In this document: in pieces, positions 51,391 to 59,811 of the stretch
Layout: each line of letters begins with the position of its first letter
Numbering within the stretch: position 1 is the stretch's first letter
DNA from: Rhizobium phaseoli
Lineage (GTDB): Bacteria; Pseudomonadota; Alphaproteobacteria; Rhizobiales; Rhizobiaceae
Direction: 5' to 3'
DNA length: 64,000 nt
Assembly: GCF_003985125.1 (NCBI RefSeq)
Contig: NZ_ML133580.1
Location: forward strand, 1-64,000
Notes under the pieces: generated by a model
The model's database searches: none
Seen by the model: the letters and a program-made list of their open reading frames with translations, nothing else
Told to the model about the DNA's origin: nothing
Position numbers and translations under genes: made by a program

Positions 51391-52701
51391 ATGCAAACCA
51401 ACTTCACCCCCGCCCAGCTCGCCGACCCCGATGTCGCAGAATCGGAAAAAATCCTGCGCAAATGCGTCCACTGCGGCTTCTGCACCGCCACCTGTCCCAC
51501 CTATGTGACGCTCGGCAACGAGCTCGACAGCCCGCGCGGGCGCATATACCTGATCAAGGACATGCTGGAAAACGGCCGGCCCGCCGATGCCGAGGTCGTC
51601 ACCCACATCGACCGCTGTCTCTCCTGCCTTGCCTGCGTCACCACCTGTCCCTCCGGCGTCGACTATATGCATCTGGTCGATCACGCCCGCGCCCATATCG
51701 AAAAGACCTACAAGCGTCCCTTCATGAACAGGCTGACGCGCGATCTCCTGGCCGCGGTGCTGCCCTATCCCGGCCGGTTTCGCCTGGCGCTCCACCTCGC
51801 CCGCCTTGGCCGGCCTTTCGCCGGCCTGATGCGCGGGGCGGCACTCAAACCCTTTGCCGCCATGCTGGCGCTTGCGCCGCGGCGCCTGCCGGCTGCCTCG
51901 GATCTTTCAAAACCCGGCACCTACCGGTCCGAGGCGGAGCGGCGCGGCCGGGTGGCGATCCTGTCAGGCTGCGCCCAGCCGGTGCTTGATCCCGGCATCA
52001 ACGCGGCGGCGATCCGGCTGTTGACGCGGCTCGGTATCGAGGTCGTGGCGCCGGAAGGCGAGGTCTGCTGCGGCTCGCTCGTCCATCACATGGGCCGCGC
52101 CGATCAGGCGCTTCAAAGCGCCCGAGCCAATGTCGATGTCTGGACACGCGAGATCGAGACGCAGGGCCTTGATGCGATCATCATCACCGCTTCGGGCTGC
52201 GGCACGAAGATCAAGGATTACGGCCACATGCTGCGCCTCGACCCCGCCTATGCGGCCAAGGCGGCCAGCGTCTCGGCGCTGGCAAAGGACATCACCGAAT
52301 ATCTGGCGACCCTCGAGCTGCCGGCGCATATGCCGAGGGGCATTACGGTCGCCTATCATTCCGCCTGTTCGATGCAGCACGGCCAGCGCATCACTCTGGC
52401 GCCGAAGTCACTGCTGAAAGCGGCGGGCTTTACGGTGCGCGATCCGGCTGAAGGCCATCTCTGCTGCGGCTCGGCCGGCACCTACAACATCATGCAGCCG
52501 GAAATCTCGGCGACGCTGAAGGCACGCAAGGTCAGGAATATCGAAGCGACCAAGGCCGATATCATCGCCACCGGCAATATCGGCTGCATCACCCAGATCG
52601 CCACCGGCACCGCTATCCCGATCCTGCATACGGTCGAGCTGCTCGATTGGGCCTATGGCGGCGCTATGCCGGAAAAATTAACAGGTTTGCCCTTAGGCTG
52701 A
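51391..52701 (+). CDS. glcF: Glycolate oxidase iron-sulfur subunit GlcF
   Basis: A 436-residue protein with two 4Fe-4S ferredoxin motifs near the N-terminus: C25-x2-C-x2-C-x3-C in KCVHCGFCTATCPT and C76-x2-C-x2-C-x3-C in RCLSCLACVTTCPS. Two CCG domains follow (SGCAQPVLDPGINAAAIRLL; EVCCGSLVHHMGR; HSACSMQHGQR; HLCCGSAGTYNI). It passes electrons from GlcD/GlcE to the quinone pool. It completes glcDEF. Confidence 0.95.
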   Translation: MQTNFTPAQLADPDVAESEKILRKCVHCGFCTATCPTYVTLGNELDSPRGRIYLIKDMLENGRPADAEVVTHIDRCLSCLACVTTCPSGVDYMHLVDHARAHIEKTYKRPFMNRLTRDLLAAVLPYPGRFRLALHLARLGRPFAGLMRGAALKPFAAMLALAPRRLPAASDLSKPGTYRSEAERRGRVAILSGCAQPVLDPGINAAAIRLLTRLGIEVVAPEGEVCCGSLVHHMGRADQALQSARANVDVWTREIETQGLDAIIITASGCGTKIKDYGHMLRLDPAYAAKAASVSALAKDITEYLATLELPAHMPRGITVAYHSACSMQHGQRITLAPKSLLKAAGFTVRDPAEGHLCCGSAGTYNIMQPEISATLKARKVRNIEATKADIIATGNIGCITQIATGTAIPILHTVELLDWAYGGAMPEKLTGLPLG

Positions 52702-52747
52702 AGGGAATGCAGCAGGCCCATTCGGGCCGCTCCTGGGAGATTGGGCG

Positions 52748-53185
52748 ATGTGGCGGGGAATGATTTTACTTGCGGGACTGCTCACGGCGGGCGCGGCCCA
52801 TGCCGACAGCCGCTTATTCTGTTCCGCCGATGACGCGCAGGCGCGCTTTACCCTCGAAAGCGGTTTTGCAAGCGACGCCGGCCACAGGCTCAACCATTTC
52901 CGCGGCGCCCTTATTGTCAAGGATCCCGCGCAAGCGCCGGCCTTTTCGAAACGCGTGTTCGAATCGCAGCATCTGAGCAACCACTGGGCGCGCGATGGCG
53001 AACTGCTGTTGGAAGTCTTTGACGAAGGCGGTGACGATACGGGCGGCGCAACACTGGATCTGGTGGTGGTCGCCGGCGTGCGCGGCAAGCCGGCCGCAAA
53101 TTTCAGCGGCACCTATTCCCTGACGATCGCGGGCGGCGGAAAATCTTACGCCGCCGAGGGCAAGGTCAGCTGCGGCACGAAGTAA
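52748..53185 (+). CDS. Small exported protein of unknown function
   Basis: A 145-residue protein with an N-terminal signal peptide (MILLAGLLTAGAAHA, cleavage near residue 19). The mature part is mainly beta-strand and has one Cys near each end (RLFCSADD, KVSCGTK), which could form a disulfide. No family recognised. It lies after glcF but probably has its own start of transcription. Confidence 0.7.
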   Translation: MWRGMILLAGLLTAGAAHADSRLFCSADDAQARFTLESGFASDAGHRLNHFRGALIVKDPAQAPAFSKRVFESQHLSNHWARDGELLLEVFDEGGDDTGGATLDLVVVAGVRGKPAANFSGTYSLTIAGGGKSYAAEGKVSCGTK

Positions 53186-53187
53186 AG

Positions 53188-53234
53188 CAATTTCAGGAAA
53201 AGTGTGAAGCGGTTTTCCGTCCCAAATTGCGCCA
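53188..53234. repeat. Rhizobial-type palindromic intergenic repeat, copy 3
   Basis: GCAATTT and AAATTGC arms enclose GGAAAAGTGTGAAGCGGTTTTCC, the conserved core of the family (shown here in part: GTGTGAAGCGGTTT). Compared with copies 1, 2 and 4 only the core is kept; the arms differ but still pair with each other. Confidence 0.65.
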
Positions 53235-53243
53235 AACAAAAGG

Positions 53244-53284
53244 TTAGAGCGGTCCTGCTTTCATGAAAAGCTGAACCGCTCTAA
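53244..53284. repeat. Long palindrome between the small exported protein and LpxQ-like gene
   Basis: TTAGAGCGGT (53244-53253) and ACCGCTCTAA (53275-53284) are perfect 10-bp complements, and the loop itself contains GCTTTCATGAAAAGC, which can pair again. It may act as a bidirectional terminator or be a further intergenic repeat. Confidence 0.5.
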
Positions 53285-53307
53285 CGCCGCAGCTGAAATT
53301 CAAGTCA

Positions 53308-53982
53308 TTACCAGTGGAACGAGACGCCGACATTGACGGCGTTGGTGAAGATGTTGGTCTTCAGGTCCACGCCGCTGTCGATCGGAACGTCGACGCGCGA
53401 ATAGGTGCCCTTATATTCGACGAAGGTCGACCAGCGGTCGGTCACCTTGAAATCGACGCCGGCCTGGGCCTGCAGGGTCACGCCGCCGAATTCGTAAGCC
53501 CAGGTCTTACCCTCGGGGCGAATCACCTCGACATGCGGAATGTTCACGCCAATGCCGGCGCCGAGATAAGGCGTCCAGCGGCGGCTCGGATCCTGGAATC
53601 GATAGAGCCCGTTCACCGTCAGCAGGTTCAGACCGTCGGTGAATTCGAAATGCGACCAGCCGGTCTTGGCGAGCGTATCGTCGTCGGCATAGACCTTGTC
53701 ATGGGTGTAATCGAGCGAAATACCCCAGTTCGGCTTGTTGAAATTTTCCAGCCACCAGGTGACGCGGCCGCCGTAGTAGGGCGGCGCGCCAAAGGATTTG
53801 CCTTCCCAGCCGGCGGTGAAATGCGTGCCGTCGGAAAGATCGACGCCGCTGTGCGGTGCCGTCTGATAGCCGCCGTAGATGGAGAATTGCAGGTCTTCCG
53901 CCGAGGCGGAGGCTGCCGAACAGAATGTGAAAAACGCGATGCCCGCAAGCAGGGAGGCGGAAGAACGCAGCGCATATGTCAT
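53308..53982 (-). CDS. lpxQ: Outer-membrane beta-barrel, LpxQ-like lipid A oxidase
   Basis: A 224-residue protein from ATG 53982 with a signal peptide (ASLLAGIAFFTFCSAASASA). The mature part has alternating beta-strands, Trp-rich WEGKSFGAPPYYGGRVTWW, SLDYTHDKVYADD, FTDGLNLLTVNGLYRF and YLGAGIGVNIPHVEV, and ends in FHW, as outer-membrane barrels do. Length and motifs match the rhizobial LpxQ family, which oxidises proximal glucosamine of lipid A to aminogluconate using oxygen. The assignment is from memory of that family. Tentative substrate conservation. Confidence 0.7.
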   Translation of the reverse strand: MTYALRSSASLLAGIAFFTFCSAASASAEDLQFSIYGGYQTAPHSGVDLSDGTHFTAGWEGKSFGAPPYYGGRVTWWLENFNKPNWGISLDYTHDKVYADDDTLAKTGWSHFEFTDGLNLLTVNGLYRFQDPSRRWTPYLGAGIGVNIPHVEVIRPEGKTWAYEFGGVTLQAQAGVDFKVTDRWSTFVEYKGTYSRVDVPIDSGVDLKTNIFTNAVNVGVSFHW

Positions 53983-54061
53983 TGAATAGCCCCGATATTG
54001 CAAATATGTCGACTCCTAGGCACGTCTGCCAGCTTTCCGCCGCAAAGTCCAAGAGAAATAA

Positions 54062-54084
54062 AAGGCGCCTCTAAAAAGCGCCTT
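54062..54084 (-). terminator. Rho-independent terminator between L,D-transpeptidase and LpxQ-like gene
   Basis: AAGGCGC (54062-54068) and GCGCCTT (54078-54084) form a 7-bp stem with a 9-base loop. Read on the minus strand it is followed by TTTTATTT, so it would stop transcription after the L,D-transpeptidase at 54105. The plus side also has a TTTTTT tract. Confidence 0.75.
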
Positions 54085-54104
54085 CGTTTTTTGAGAGGTG
54101 TTGC

Positions 54105-54791
54105 TCAGCCGCCGAACATGGTGCGCAGCACATCGATGCCCCTGTCCTCGAAGGCGACCTTGCCCTGCTTGTTGCCGGGGCCGATGACGATCACCTTGGT
54201 GCCGACGGGCGCGCGATCGTAAAGATGCGTCACGTCCTCGTTCATCATGCGGATGCAGCCGGAGGACATGTTCAGGCCGATCGTCCAGGGCTGATTGGTG
54301 CCGTGGATGCGGAAGATGGTGTCGCGTCCCCCCTGATAAAGATACATGGCCCGCGCACCGAGCGGATTGTCCTCGCCGCCCTCCTGGTAGGCAGGGATGA
54401 TGTGGCCCTTGGCGGCTTCGCGGCGGCGCATTTCAGCGGGCGGCGTCCATGCCGGCCATTCGGCCTTGCGGCCGATCTTGACGATGCCCGACCAGCCGAA
54501 GCCGTCGCGGCCGACGCCGATGCCGTAGCGGGTGGCCCGGTTGTTGCCCTCGACGAGGTAGAGATATTTGTTGTTGGTATCGATGATGACGGTGCCGGCC
54601 GCTTCCGTCGTCATCAGACGGACTTTCTTGCGCTTGAACTGCGGCTTCACATATTTCGGCATCTGCGCCACGCGCACGATCTGGGCCGGGCGCTGCGTAT
54701 TGTCGGAGCCGGCCGGCGCTGCGAAGGCGGATGCAGACATCAAGGACAGAACAAGTCCGGCCGCAGCCAGACCTGGCATCAATTTGATCAT
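54105..54791 (-). CDS. L,D-transpeptidase (YkuD), first of a tandem pair
   Basis: A 228-residue exported protein with a signal peptide (AAGLVLSLMSASAFA). The YkuD domain spans about residues 66-190, with His163 in IFRIHGTNQPW and Cys179 in MSSGCIRMMNEDV forming the active site. Members form 3-3 peptidoglycan crosslinks or anchor proteins to peptidoglycan. The gene has its own terminator. It is separated by 135 bases from the second transpeptidase. Confidence 0.88.
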   Translation of the reverse strand: MIKLMPGLAAAGLVLSLMSASAFAAPAGSDNTQRPAQIVRVAQMPKYVKPQFKRKKVRLMTTEAAGTVIIDTNNKYLYLVEGNNRATRYGIGVGRDGFGWSGIVKIGRKAEWPAWTPPAEMRRREAAKGHIIPAYQEGGEDNPLGARAMYLYQGGRDTIFRIHGTNQPWTIGLNMSSGCIRMMNEDVTHLYDRAPVGTKVIVIGPGNKQGKVAFEDRGIDVLRTMFGG

Positions 54792-54926
54792 GATTGATTC
54801 CCCTCAAGCAAATTCGCCCGAAGCTACATGAACTTCTGCCCGATTCAAGATCGGGCCGGCTGGATTAAGCAATTTCGGCAAAGGAAGCCGCCTGTTCTTG
54901 CGGCTTCCAAGATCTCGTATGTGCCA

Positions 54927-55676
54927 TTACATGACGATGACGCGGGTTCCGACGCGGACGCGGTCATAGAGGTCGACGACGTCTTCGTTGCGCAGCCGGA
55001 TGCAGCCGGAGGAAACGGCGCTGCCGATCGACCAGGGCGCATTGGTGCCGTGGATGCGGTAGAGCGTCGAGCCGAGATACATGGCGCGGGCGCCGAGAGG
55101 GTTTTCCGGGCCGCCATCCATGCGCGCCGGCAGGTAATGACCCTTGGCGGCTTCGCGGCTGATCATCTCCGAAGGCGGCGTCCAGTCCGGCCATTCCTGC
55201 TTGCGGGTAATCTTGTGGGCGCCGGCCCATTCGAAGCCGGGCTTGCCGACGCCGACGCCGTAACGGCGCGCCTTGCCGCCGTCCATCACCAGGTAGAGAA
55301 AGCGGTTGTTGGTATCGATGACGATCGTGCCGGGCTTTTCCTGGGTGTCGTAGTCGACCATCTGCGGCAGGAATTGCGGCTCGATCGGATGGCGGATCGA
55401 AGGGATGCCGGGATTGATCGCCGAGACGGTCTGCGGTGCCGGCTGCGGCGCCTGGCGAATGATGCGGCGCTGGAAAAGCCCGCGCTGCTGCGGGTGAACG
55501 ACCGGCCGTTGATAGACGACGGGACGAACCGTGCCGCCGCCGAGCTGGTTGATCCACGGCGCCGTCAGATCGGGGCTGAGCACGACAGGCGGGCGGGTGG
55601 CATAGCGGTCGTCGGCAAGGGTGCTCGTGGAGAAGGCGCCGAAGAGGGCTGCGGCAAGAACAAGCTGTTTCATCAT
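54927..55676 (-). CDS. L,D-transpeptidase (YkuD), second of a tandem pair
   Basis: A 249-residue protein. N-terminal signal peptide (LVLAAALFGAFSTSTLA), then a proline- and glutamine-rich linker of about 80 residues, then the YkuD domain from about residue 110. Catalytic His209 is in LYRIHGTNAPW and Cys225 in SSGCIRLRNEDV. Sequence from DTNNRFLYLV onward is closely parallel to its neighbour, so a local duplication is likely. ATG at 55673 and 55676 are both possible. Confidence 0.88.
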   Translation of the reverse strand: MMKQLVLAAALFGAFSTSTLADDRYATRPPVVLSPDLTAPWINQLGGGTVRPVVYQRPVVHPQQRGLFQRRIIRQAPQPAPQTVSAINPGIPSIRHPIEPQFLPQMVDYDTQEKPGTIVIDTNNRFLYLVMDGGKARRYGVGVGKPGFEWAGAHKITRKQEWPDWTPPSEMISREAAKGHYLPARMDGGPENPLGARAMYLGSTLYRIHGTNAPWSIGSAVSSGCIRLRNEDVVDLYDRVRVGTRVIVM

Positions 55677-55922
55677 CGGACGGACTCTCTACAAATGGCC
55701 GAAAATGGTTTGGCGGGACAGGTCCGCCCGGGCGGAGATGTTCCGCCCGCAAAGACGCTGCCACCTGATCCGCCAGCGAATGGTAAAAATCGATTCCTGA
55801 GAAGCCGACCGAGCGGATAAACTTTTCGTCAGGGTTACCGTTCGGTTTGGAAAGACGGTTTGCAAATGGTAAAGCCGGAATCACGACCGGAAAACGAAAT
55901 GGCCCCGGCGGAATGAAGGATC

Positions 55923-56552
55923 ATGAGCGCGACTGGCATCATCATCGGCGAAGACGGCAGGAGCCGGTGCCACTGGCACGCCAATCTGCCCGATTATCTC
56001 AAATATCATGACGAGGAATGGGGCCGTCCTGTCACGAGCGACATTCGCCTTTTCGAGAAGATCTGCCTCGAAGGCTTCCAGTCCGGCCTTTCCTGGCTGA
56101 CCGTCCTGCGCAAGCGGGAGAATTTCCGTGCCGCCTTTGCCGGCTTCGATTTCGACAAGGTCGCTCTCTTCGGCGAGGCGGATGTCGATCGCTGCCTTGG
56201 CGATGCCGGCATCATCCGCCATCGCGGCAAGATCGTCTCAACCATCAACAATGCCAGGCGCGCCATTGCGCTGCGGGACGAATTCGGCTCGCTCGCCCAT
56301 TATTTCTGGGGTTGCGAGCCCGGCCACAACGAGCGGCCGGCCGTGGTCGACCGTGACCATCTCGTCGCCAATCCGACGACGCCCACCTCGGTGGTCATTT
56401 CGAAAGATCTGAAGAAACGCGGCTGGACCTTTGTCGGCCCGACCACAGTTTATGCTTTCATGCAGGCGATGGGTCTCGTCAACGATCATCTGGAGGGCTG
56501 CTTCTGCCGCCCCGAGGTGGAGGCAATGCGCGCCGTCCTGGTTCGACCATGA
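55923..56552 (+). CDS. tag: DNA-3-methyladenine glycosylase I
   Basis: A 209-residue monofunctional glycosylase that removes 3-methyladenine. Zinc ligands Cys16 and His29 (RCHWHAN; KYHDEEWG) at the N-terminus and His/Cys in NDHLEGCFCRP at the C-terminus. RLFEKICLEGFQSGLSWLTV and FVGPTTVYAFMQAMGLVND are hallmark segments. The ATG at 55923 starts in a 246-bp divergent gap from the L,D-transpeptidase. It is followed by an overlapping gene. Confidence 0.93.
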   Translation: MSATGIIIGEDGRSRCHWHANLPDYLKYHDEEWGRPVTSDIRLFEKICLEGFQSGLSWLTVLRKRENFRAAFAGFDFDKVALFGEADVDRCLGDAGIIRHRGKIVSTINNARRAIALRDEFGSLAHYFWGCEPGHNERPAVVDRDHLVANPTTPTSVVISKDLKKRGWTFVGPTTVYAFMQAMGLVNDHLEGCFCRPEVEAMRAVLVRP

Positions 56553-57055
56553 AAGGTCTGTCCGTGAAAACATCGATTGCTGCCCTTGCCCTGTTATTGC
56601 TGCCGATCTCAGCGATGGCGCAGACGCCGCAGCTCGATCCCGGCGAGAAGCTGGAGAAGCTGCAATTCCCCGCCGTCACCATGCAGCTCAAGGGCTGGAC
56701 GAAATTCGGCAACAGCCATGTCTACACGCTGCCGGTGCGCGCCGGCCAGCACATCAAGATCAGCTTTGCCACCAAGAGCAAGTTCGCCTTCCTGGCGATC
56801 TTCGACCTGTCGAAGCCCGACGATGAGGCTTTCTTCGGCACCGACGAGGACGGCATGAATTTTCAGACGACGGCGAAGGAAAACACCACCTGGCTGCTGC
56901 GCCCCTATTATTCCAAGGTCTCGCCGCGCCGCGGCCTCGGCGCGCCCTTCAGCATCCTGATCGAGCCGCTGGCGGCCGCTCCGCCGCAGCCGCAGCAGCC
57001 GGCCGAGCCGGAGCAGCCGTCGCTGTTTCCGAAGGCGCCGCCCAAGCCACAATAG
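56549..57055 (+). CDS. Exported protein of unknown function with proline-rich tail
   Basis: A 168-residue protein whose ATG overlaps the tag stop (ATGA); a GTG at 56564 is an alternative start. Signal peptide SIAALALLLLPISAMA. The mature part has mostly beta-strand character (FPAVTMQLKGWTKFGNSHVY) and ends in a tail PPQPQQPAEPEQPSLFPKAP. No family recognised. Possibly cell-envelope associated. Confidence 0.7.
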   Translation: MKGLSVKTSIAALALLLLPISAMAQTPQLDPGEKLEKLQFPAVTMQLKGWTKFGNSHVYTLPVRAGQHIKISFATKSKFAFLAIFDLSKPDDEAFFGTDEDGMNFQTTAKENTTWLLRPYYSKVSPRRGLGAPFSILIEPLAAAPPQPQQPAEPEQPSLFPKAPPKPQ

Positions 57056-57116
57056 AGCATGTCTCGCAAAAGTGTGCGGCGGTTTTGCGATAAAGACATG
57101 CGTAAAACAAAGACCG
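57056..57116. repeat. Rhizobial-type palindromic intergenic repeat, copy 4
   Basis: AGCATGTCT... and AGACATGC arms flank CGCAAAAGTGTGCGGCGGTT, the family core. It lies just after a coding gene, and its arms again differ from other copies while pairing with each other. Confidence 0.65.
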
Positions 57117-57136
57117 ATCGAACGGCATCTATCGGC

Positions 57137-57841
57137 CTATGCCAGCCGGTCGATCAGCTCGCGCAATTCGCCGAGATGGCCGATCTTGCGGAAACGCGGC
57201 GCTTCCGTCGGCTCGTCGACATGTTCCAGCACCCAGGTGAGTTCGTGTGGCACGAAGACGCCGTAGCTGCCGGCCGCGATTGCAGGCACGATATCCGATT
57301 TCAGTGAATTGCCGACCATCATCGCCCGCTCCGGTCCGTCGCCGACCTTGGCGAAGATGCGGCGATAGGTGATGGCGGTCTTGTCGGAAACGATCTCGAC
57401 GGCATCGAAGAAATCACCGAGCCCGGATTGGGCAAGCTTGCGCTCCTGGTCGAACAGATCGCCCTTGGTGATCATCACGAGCAGATATTTGCCGGCAAGC
57501 GCCTCCAGCGTGTCGCGCGCATGCGGCATGGTCTCGACCGGGTGGGACAGCAGATCACGGCCGGTGTCGAGGATTTTGGCGATGACGCTCGAGGGAATCT
57601 TGCCCTCGGTGATCTCGATCGCTGTCTCGATCATCGACAGCGTGAAACCCTTGATGCCGAAGCCGTAATGGCGAAGGTTGCGTTTTTCGGCTTCCAGCAG
57701 CCGCTCGGAAATCTTCGGTCCTTCGGCGAAATCGGCAAGAAGCTTCGTAAAATGCGCTTCGGTCAGCCGGTAATATTGTTCGTTCTGCCAAAGCGTATCG
57801 TCGGCATCGAAGCCGATCGTTGTCAGTGCTCGCGTCGTCAC
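57137..57841 (-). CDS. HAD-superfamily phosphatase
   Basis: A 234-residue hydrolase. Motif I is TIGFDADDTLW with nucleophile Asp11 and general acid Asp13, motif II is in LLVMITKGDLFDQ, and motif III/IV in MVGNSLKSDIVPAIAAGSYG. The cap is of the C1 helical type. Substrate unknown; members include phosphoglycolate-like and sugar phosphatases. No neighbour provides a specific link. Confidence 0.85.
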   Translation of the reverse strand: MTTRALTTIGFDADDTLWQNEQYYRLTEAHFTKLLADFAEGPKISERLLEAEKRNLRHYGFGIKGFTLSMIETAIEITEGKIPSSVIAKILDTGRDLLSHPVETMPHARDTLEALAGKYLLVMITKGDLFDQERKLAQSGLGDFFDAVEIVSDKTAITYRRIFAKVGDGPERAMMVGNSLKSDIVPAIAAGSYGVFVPHELTWVLEHVDEPTEAPRFRKIGHLGELRELIDRLA

Positions 57842-58078
57842 ATGCGCACCTCTTGAATTATCGCCGGCAATCTATCGGCCGCCTGTGTCGAGACAAGGGC
57901 GCCGGGCCCGCGGGGCGCCAAGTCCCGACGTTGAAAAGCGCCGCCGTCGCCCTACATCGAATTGGCCTCACCCTGCAGCCAGCCACGGCCGTGCCTGTCG
58001 CGCGCAGGCCAATAATCAAAAATGAAGTTCTGAAGTTCGCAAGCCCCCTTGCGGCAGACACAAAGGATTTTTTCGACC

Positions 58079-59128
58079 ATGCGTTACAATCAACTTGGAA
58101 ATACGGGACTTTTCGTCTCGGAAATCTGCCTCGGCACGATGACCTTCGGCGAAGCCCAGCAAGGCAGCATGTGGGGCGCCATCGCCGATGTCGACCAGAA
58201 TGCGGCCGACCGGATCGTCGAGCGCTCGCTGGCGGCAGGCGTCAATTTCATCGATACGGCTGACGTCTATTCATCCGGCGAATCCGAAAGGCTGCTCGGC
58301 CAGGCGCTGAAGAACCTCGACGTGCCCCGCAAGGATGTCGTCATCGCCACCAAGGTCTACGGCGTCATGGGCGACAAGCCGAACGACCGCGGCGCCTCGC
58401 GCGGCCATATCATGGATTCCGTCGAGGCGAGCCTGAAGCGGCTGCAGACGGATCATATCGACCTCTACCAGATCCATGCGACCGATACGGTGACGCCGAT
58501 CGAGGAGACGCTGCGCGCCTTCGACGATCTCGTTTCCCGTGGCCTCGTGCGCTATATCGGCGTCTCCAACTGGCAGGCCTGGCGCATCGCCAAGGCGCTC
58601 GGCCTTTCCGAACGCCGCGGCTTTGCCCGCTTCGAGACGGTGCAGGCCTATTATTCCATCGCCGGCCGCGATCTCGAACGTGACATCGTGCCGATGATGC
58701 AGGAGGAAAAGCTCGGGCTGATGGTCTGGTCGCCGCTCGCCGGCGGCCTCTTGTCCGGCAAATATGGTCCCGGTGCGCCCGGCAATGGCGAAGGCCGTCG
58801 CGCCAGCTTCGATTTTCCCCCGGTCGACAGGGACCGGGCCTGGGCCTGCGTCGCCGTCATGCGCGAGATCGCCGAAAAGCACGGCGCCGGCGTCGCCACC
58901 GTCGCGCTCGCCTATATCCTCGCCAAGCCTTTCGTCACATCGGTCATCATCGGCGCCAAGCGTGTCGAGCAGCTCGACCAGAACCTCGCCGCCGTCAGGC
59001 TGAAGCTCGACGAGGACGACATGACGAGGCTCGACGAAGTAAGCGCGCTTGCTCCCGAATATCCGGGCTGGATGCTGGCGCGACAGGGCGCCGGTCGCCG
59101 GCCGGCGGACTTCGAGCCGAAAGGCTGA
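58079..59128 (+). CDS. Aldo-keto reductase
   Basis: A 349-residue AKR of the YghZ/Tas-like branch. The N-terminal MRYNQLGNTGLFVSEICLGT strand starts the barrel, followed by the catalytic Asp59/Tyr64 in FIDTADVYSSGESE, Lys in VVIATKVYG, and His in HIDLYQIHATD. The NADPH-binding end is SVIIGAKRVEQLDQNL. It reduces aldehydes or sugars; substrate not determinable. ATG 58079 gives the family start. Confidence 0.9.
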   Translation: MRYNQLGNTGLFVSEICLGTMTFGEAQQGSMWGAIADVDQNAADRIVERSLAAGVNFIDTADVYSSGESERLLGQALKNLDVPRKDVVIATKVYGVMGDKPNDRGASRGHIMDSVEASLKRLQTDHIDLYQIHATDTVTPIEETLRAFDDLVSRGLVRYIGVSNWQAWRIAKALGLSERRGFARFETVQAYYSIAGRDLERDIVPMMQEEKLGLMVWSPLAGGLLSGKYGPGAPGNGEGRRASFDFPPVDRDRAWACVAVMREIAEKHGAGVATVALAYILAKPFVTSVIIGAKRVEQLDQNLAAVRLKLDEDDMTRLDEVSALAPEYPGWMLARQGAGRRPADFEPKG

Positions 59129-59164
59129 AATCACCGGCGCCGTGCCACTCGCATGGCGAAAACT

Positions 59165-59306
59165 GCTCCTCACCCTAACCCTCTCCCCGTAGAAACGGGG
59201 AGAGGGGACGTGCCCTGCGAAAGAAATGCGGGGAACGGAGAGGTTGCGGCATAGTCCCTTCACCCCGTTTACGGGGAGACGGTGGCGGCAGCCGGATGAG
59301 GGGCTG
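59165..59306. repeat. Composite palindromic repeat after the aldo-keto reductase gene
   Basis: Two GC-rich hairpins: CCCTCTCCCCG (59179-59189)/CGGGGAGAGGG (59196-59206), and CCCCG/CGGGG in CCCCGTTTACGGGG (59263-59276). The outer CCTCACCC and GATGAGGGG ends are of the same kind. It is a common rhizobial intergenic repeat by appearance. Confidence 0.6.
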
Positions 59307-59374
59307 TCGAGCATGACGAAAAAGAGTCTGGGACCGCCGGTCATCTCCGGCGTTCCCCTTTCGCGAGTGATCGA

Positions 59375-59734
59375 TTACTTGCCGTGGGCCTTGAGCCAGG
59401 CGTTCATCTCCACGATCTCCGCTTCCTGCGCCTTGATCACGGCTTCGGCCAGTTTGCGGATGTCCGGATCCTTGCCGTATTGAAGCTCGACTTTCGCCAT
59501 GTCGATTGCGCCTTGATGATGCGGGATCATGCCGCGGACGAAATCCGCGTCGGCGTCGCCGCTATACTTGATCATCATATCCTTGTGCATCTTGTCATTC
59601 GCCTTCTTGAATGCCTTGCTGGAGGCGTCATGGCCGGCCATCGGCTTGCTCATGTCCATGGACATGTCTTCGGCGAGGGCGGGGACGGTCGGGATGGCGA
59701 GCATTGTGGCGAGTGCGATGATTTTCAGAGACAT
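59375..59734 (-). CDS. DUF305-domain periplasmic protein
   Basis: A 119-residue exported protein (signal peptide IIALATMLAIPTVPALA). The mature part is Met/His rich (EDMSMDMSKPMAGHD; MIPHHQGAIDMAKVE), the DUF305 signature, associated in several bacteria with copper or silver handling. Metal binding is inferred, not shown. It lies upstream of the small cysteine/histidine protein in the same orientation. Confidence 0.8.
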   Translation of the reverse strand: MSLKIIALATMLAIPTVPALAEDMSMDMSKPMAGHDASSKAFKKANDKMHKDMMIKYSGDADADFVRGMIPHHQGAIDMAKVELQYGKDPDIRKLAEAVIKAQEAEIVEMNAWLKAHGK

Positions 59735-59811
59735 GAGAGTTCCTTCCTCTGTCTGACAATAGGTTTGCGGCCTGCTAAAGCCGCTCGTTTCTGCGTGAAT
59801 GAAGCGTGGCG

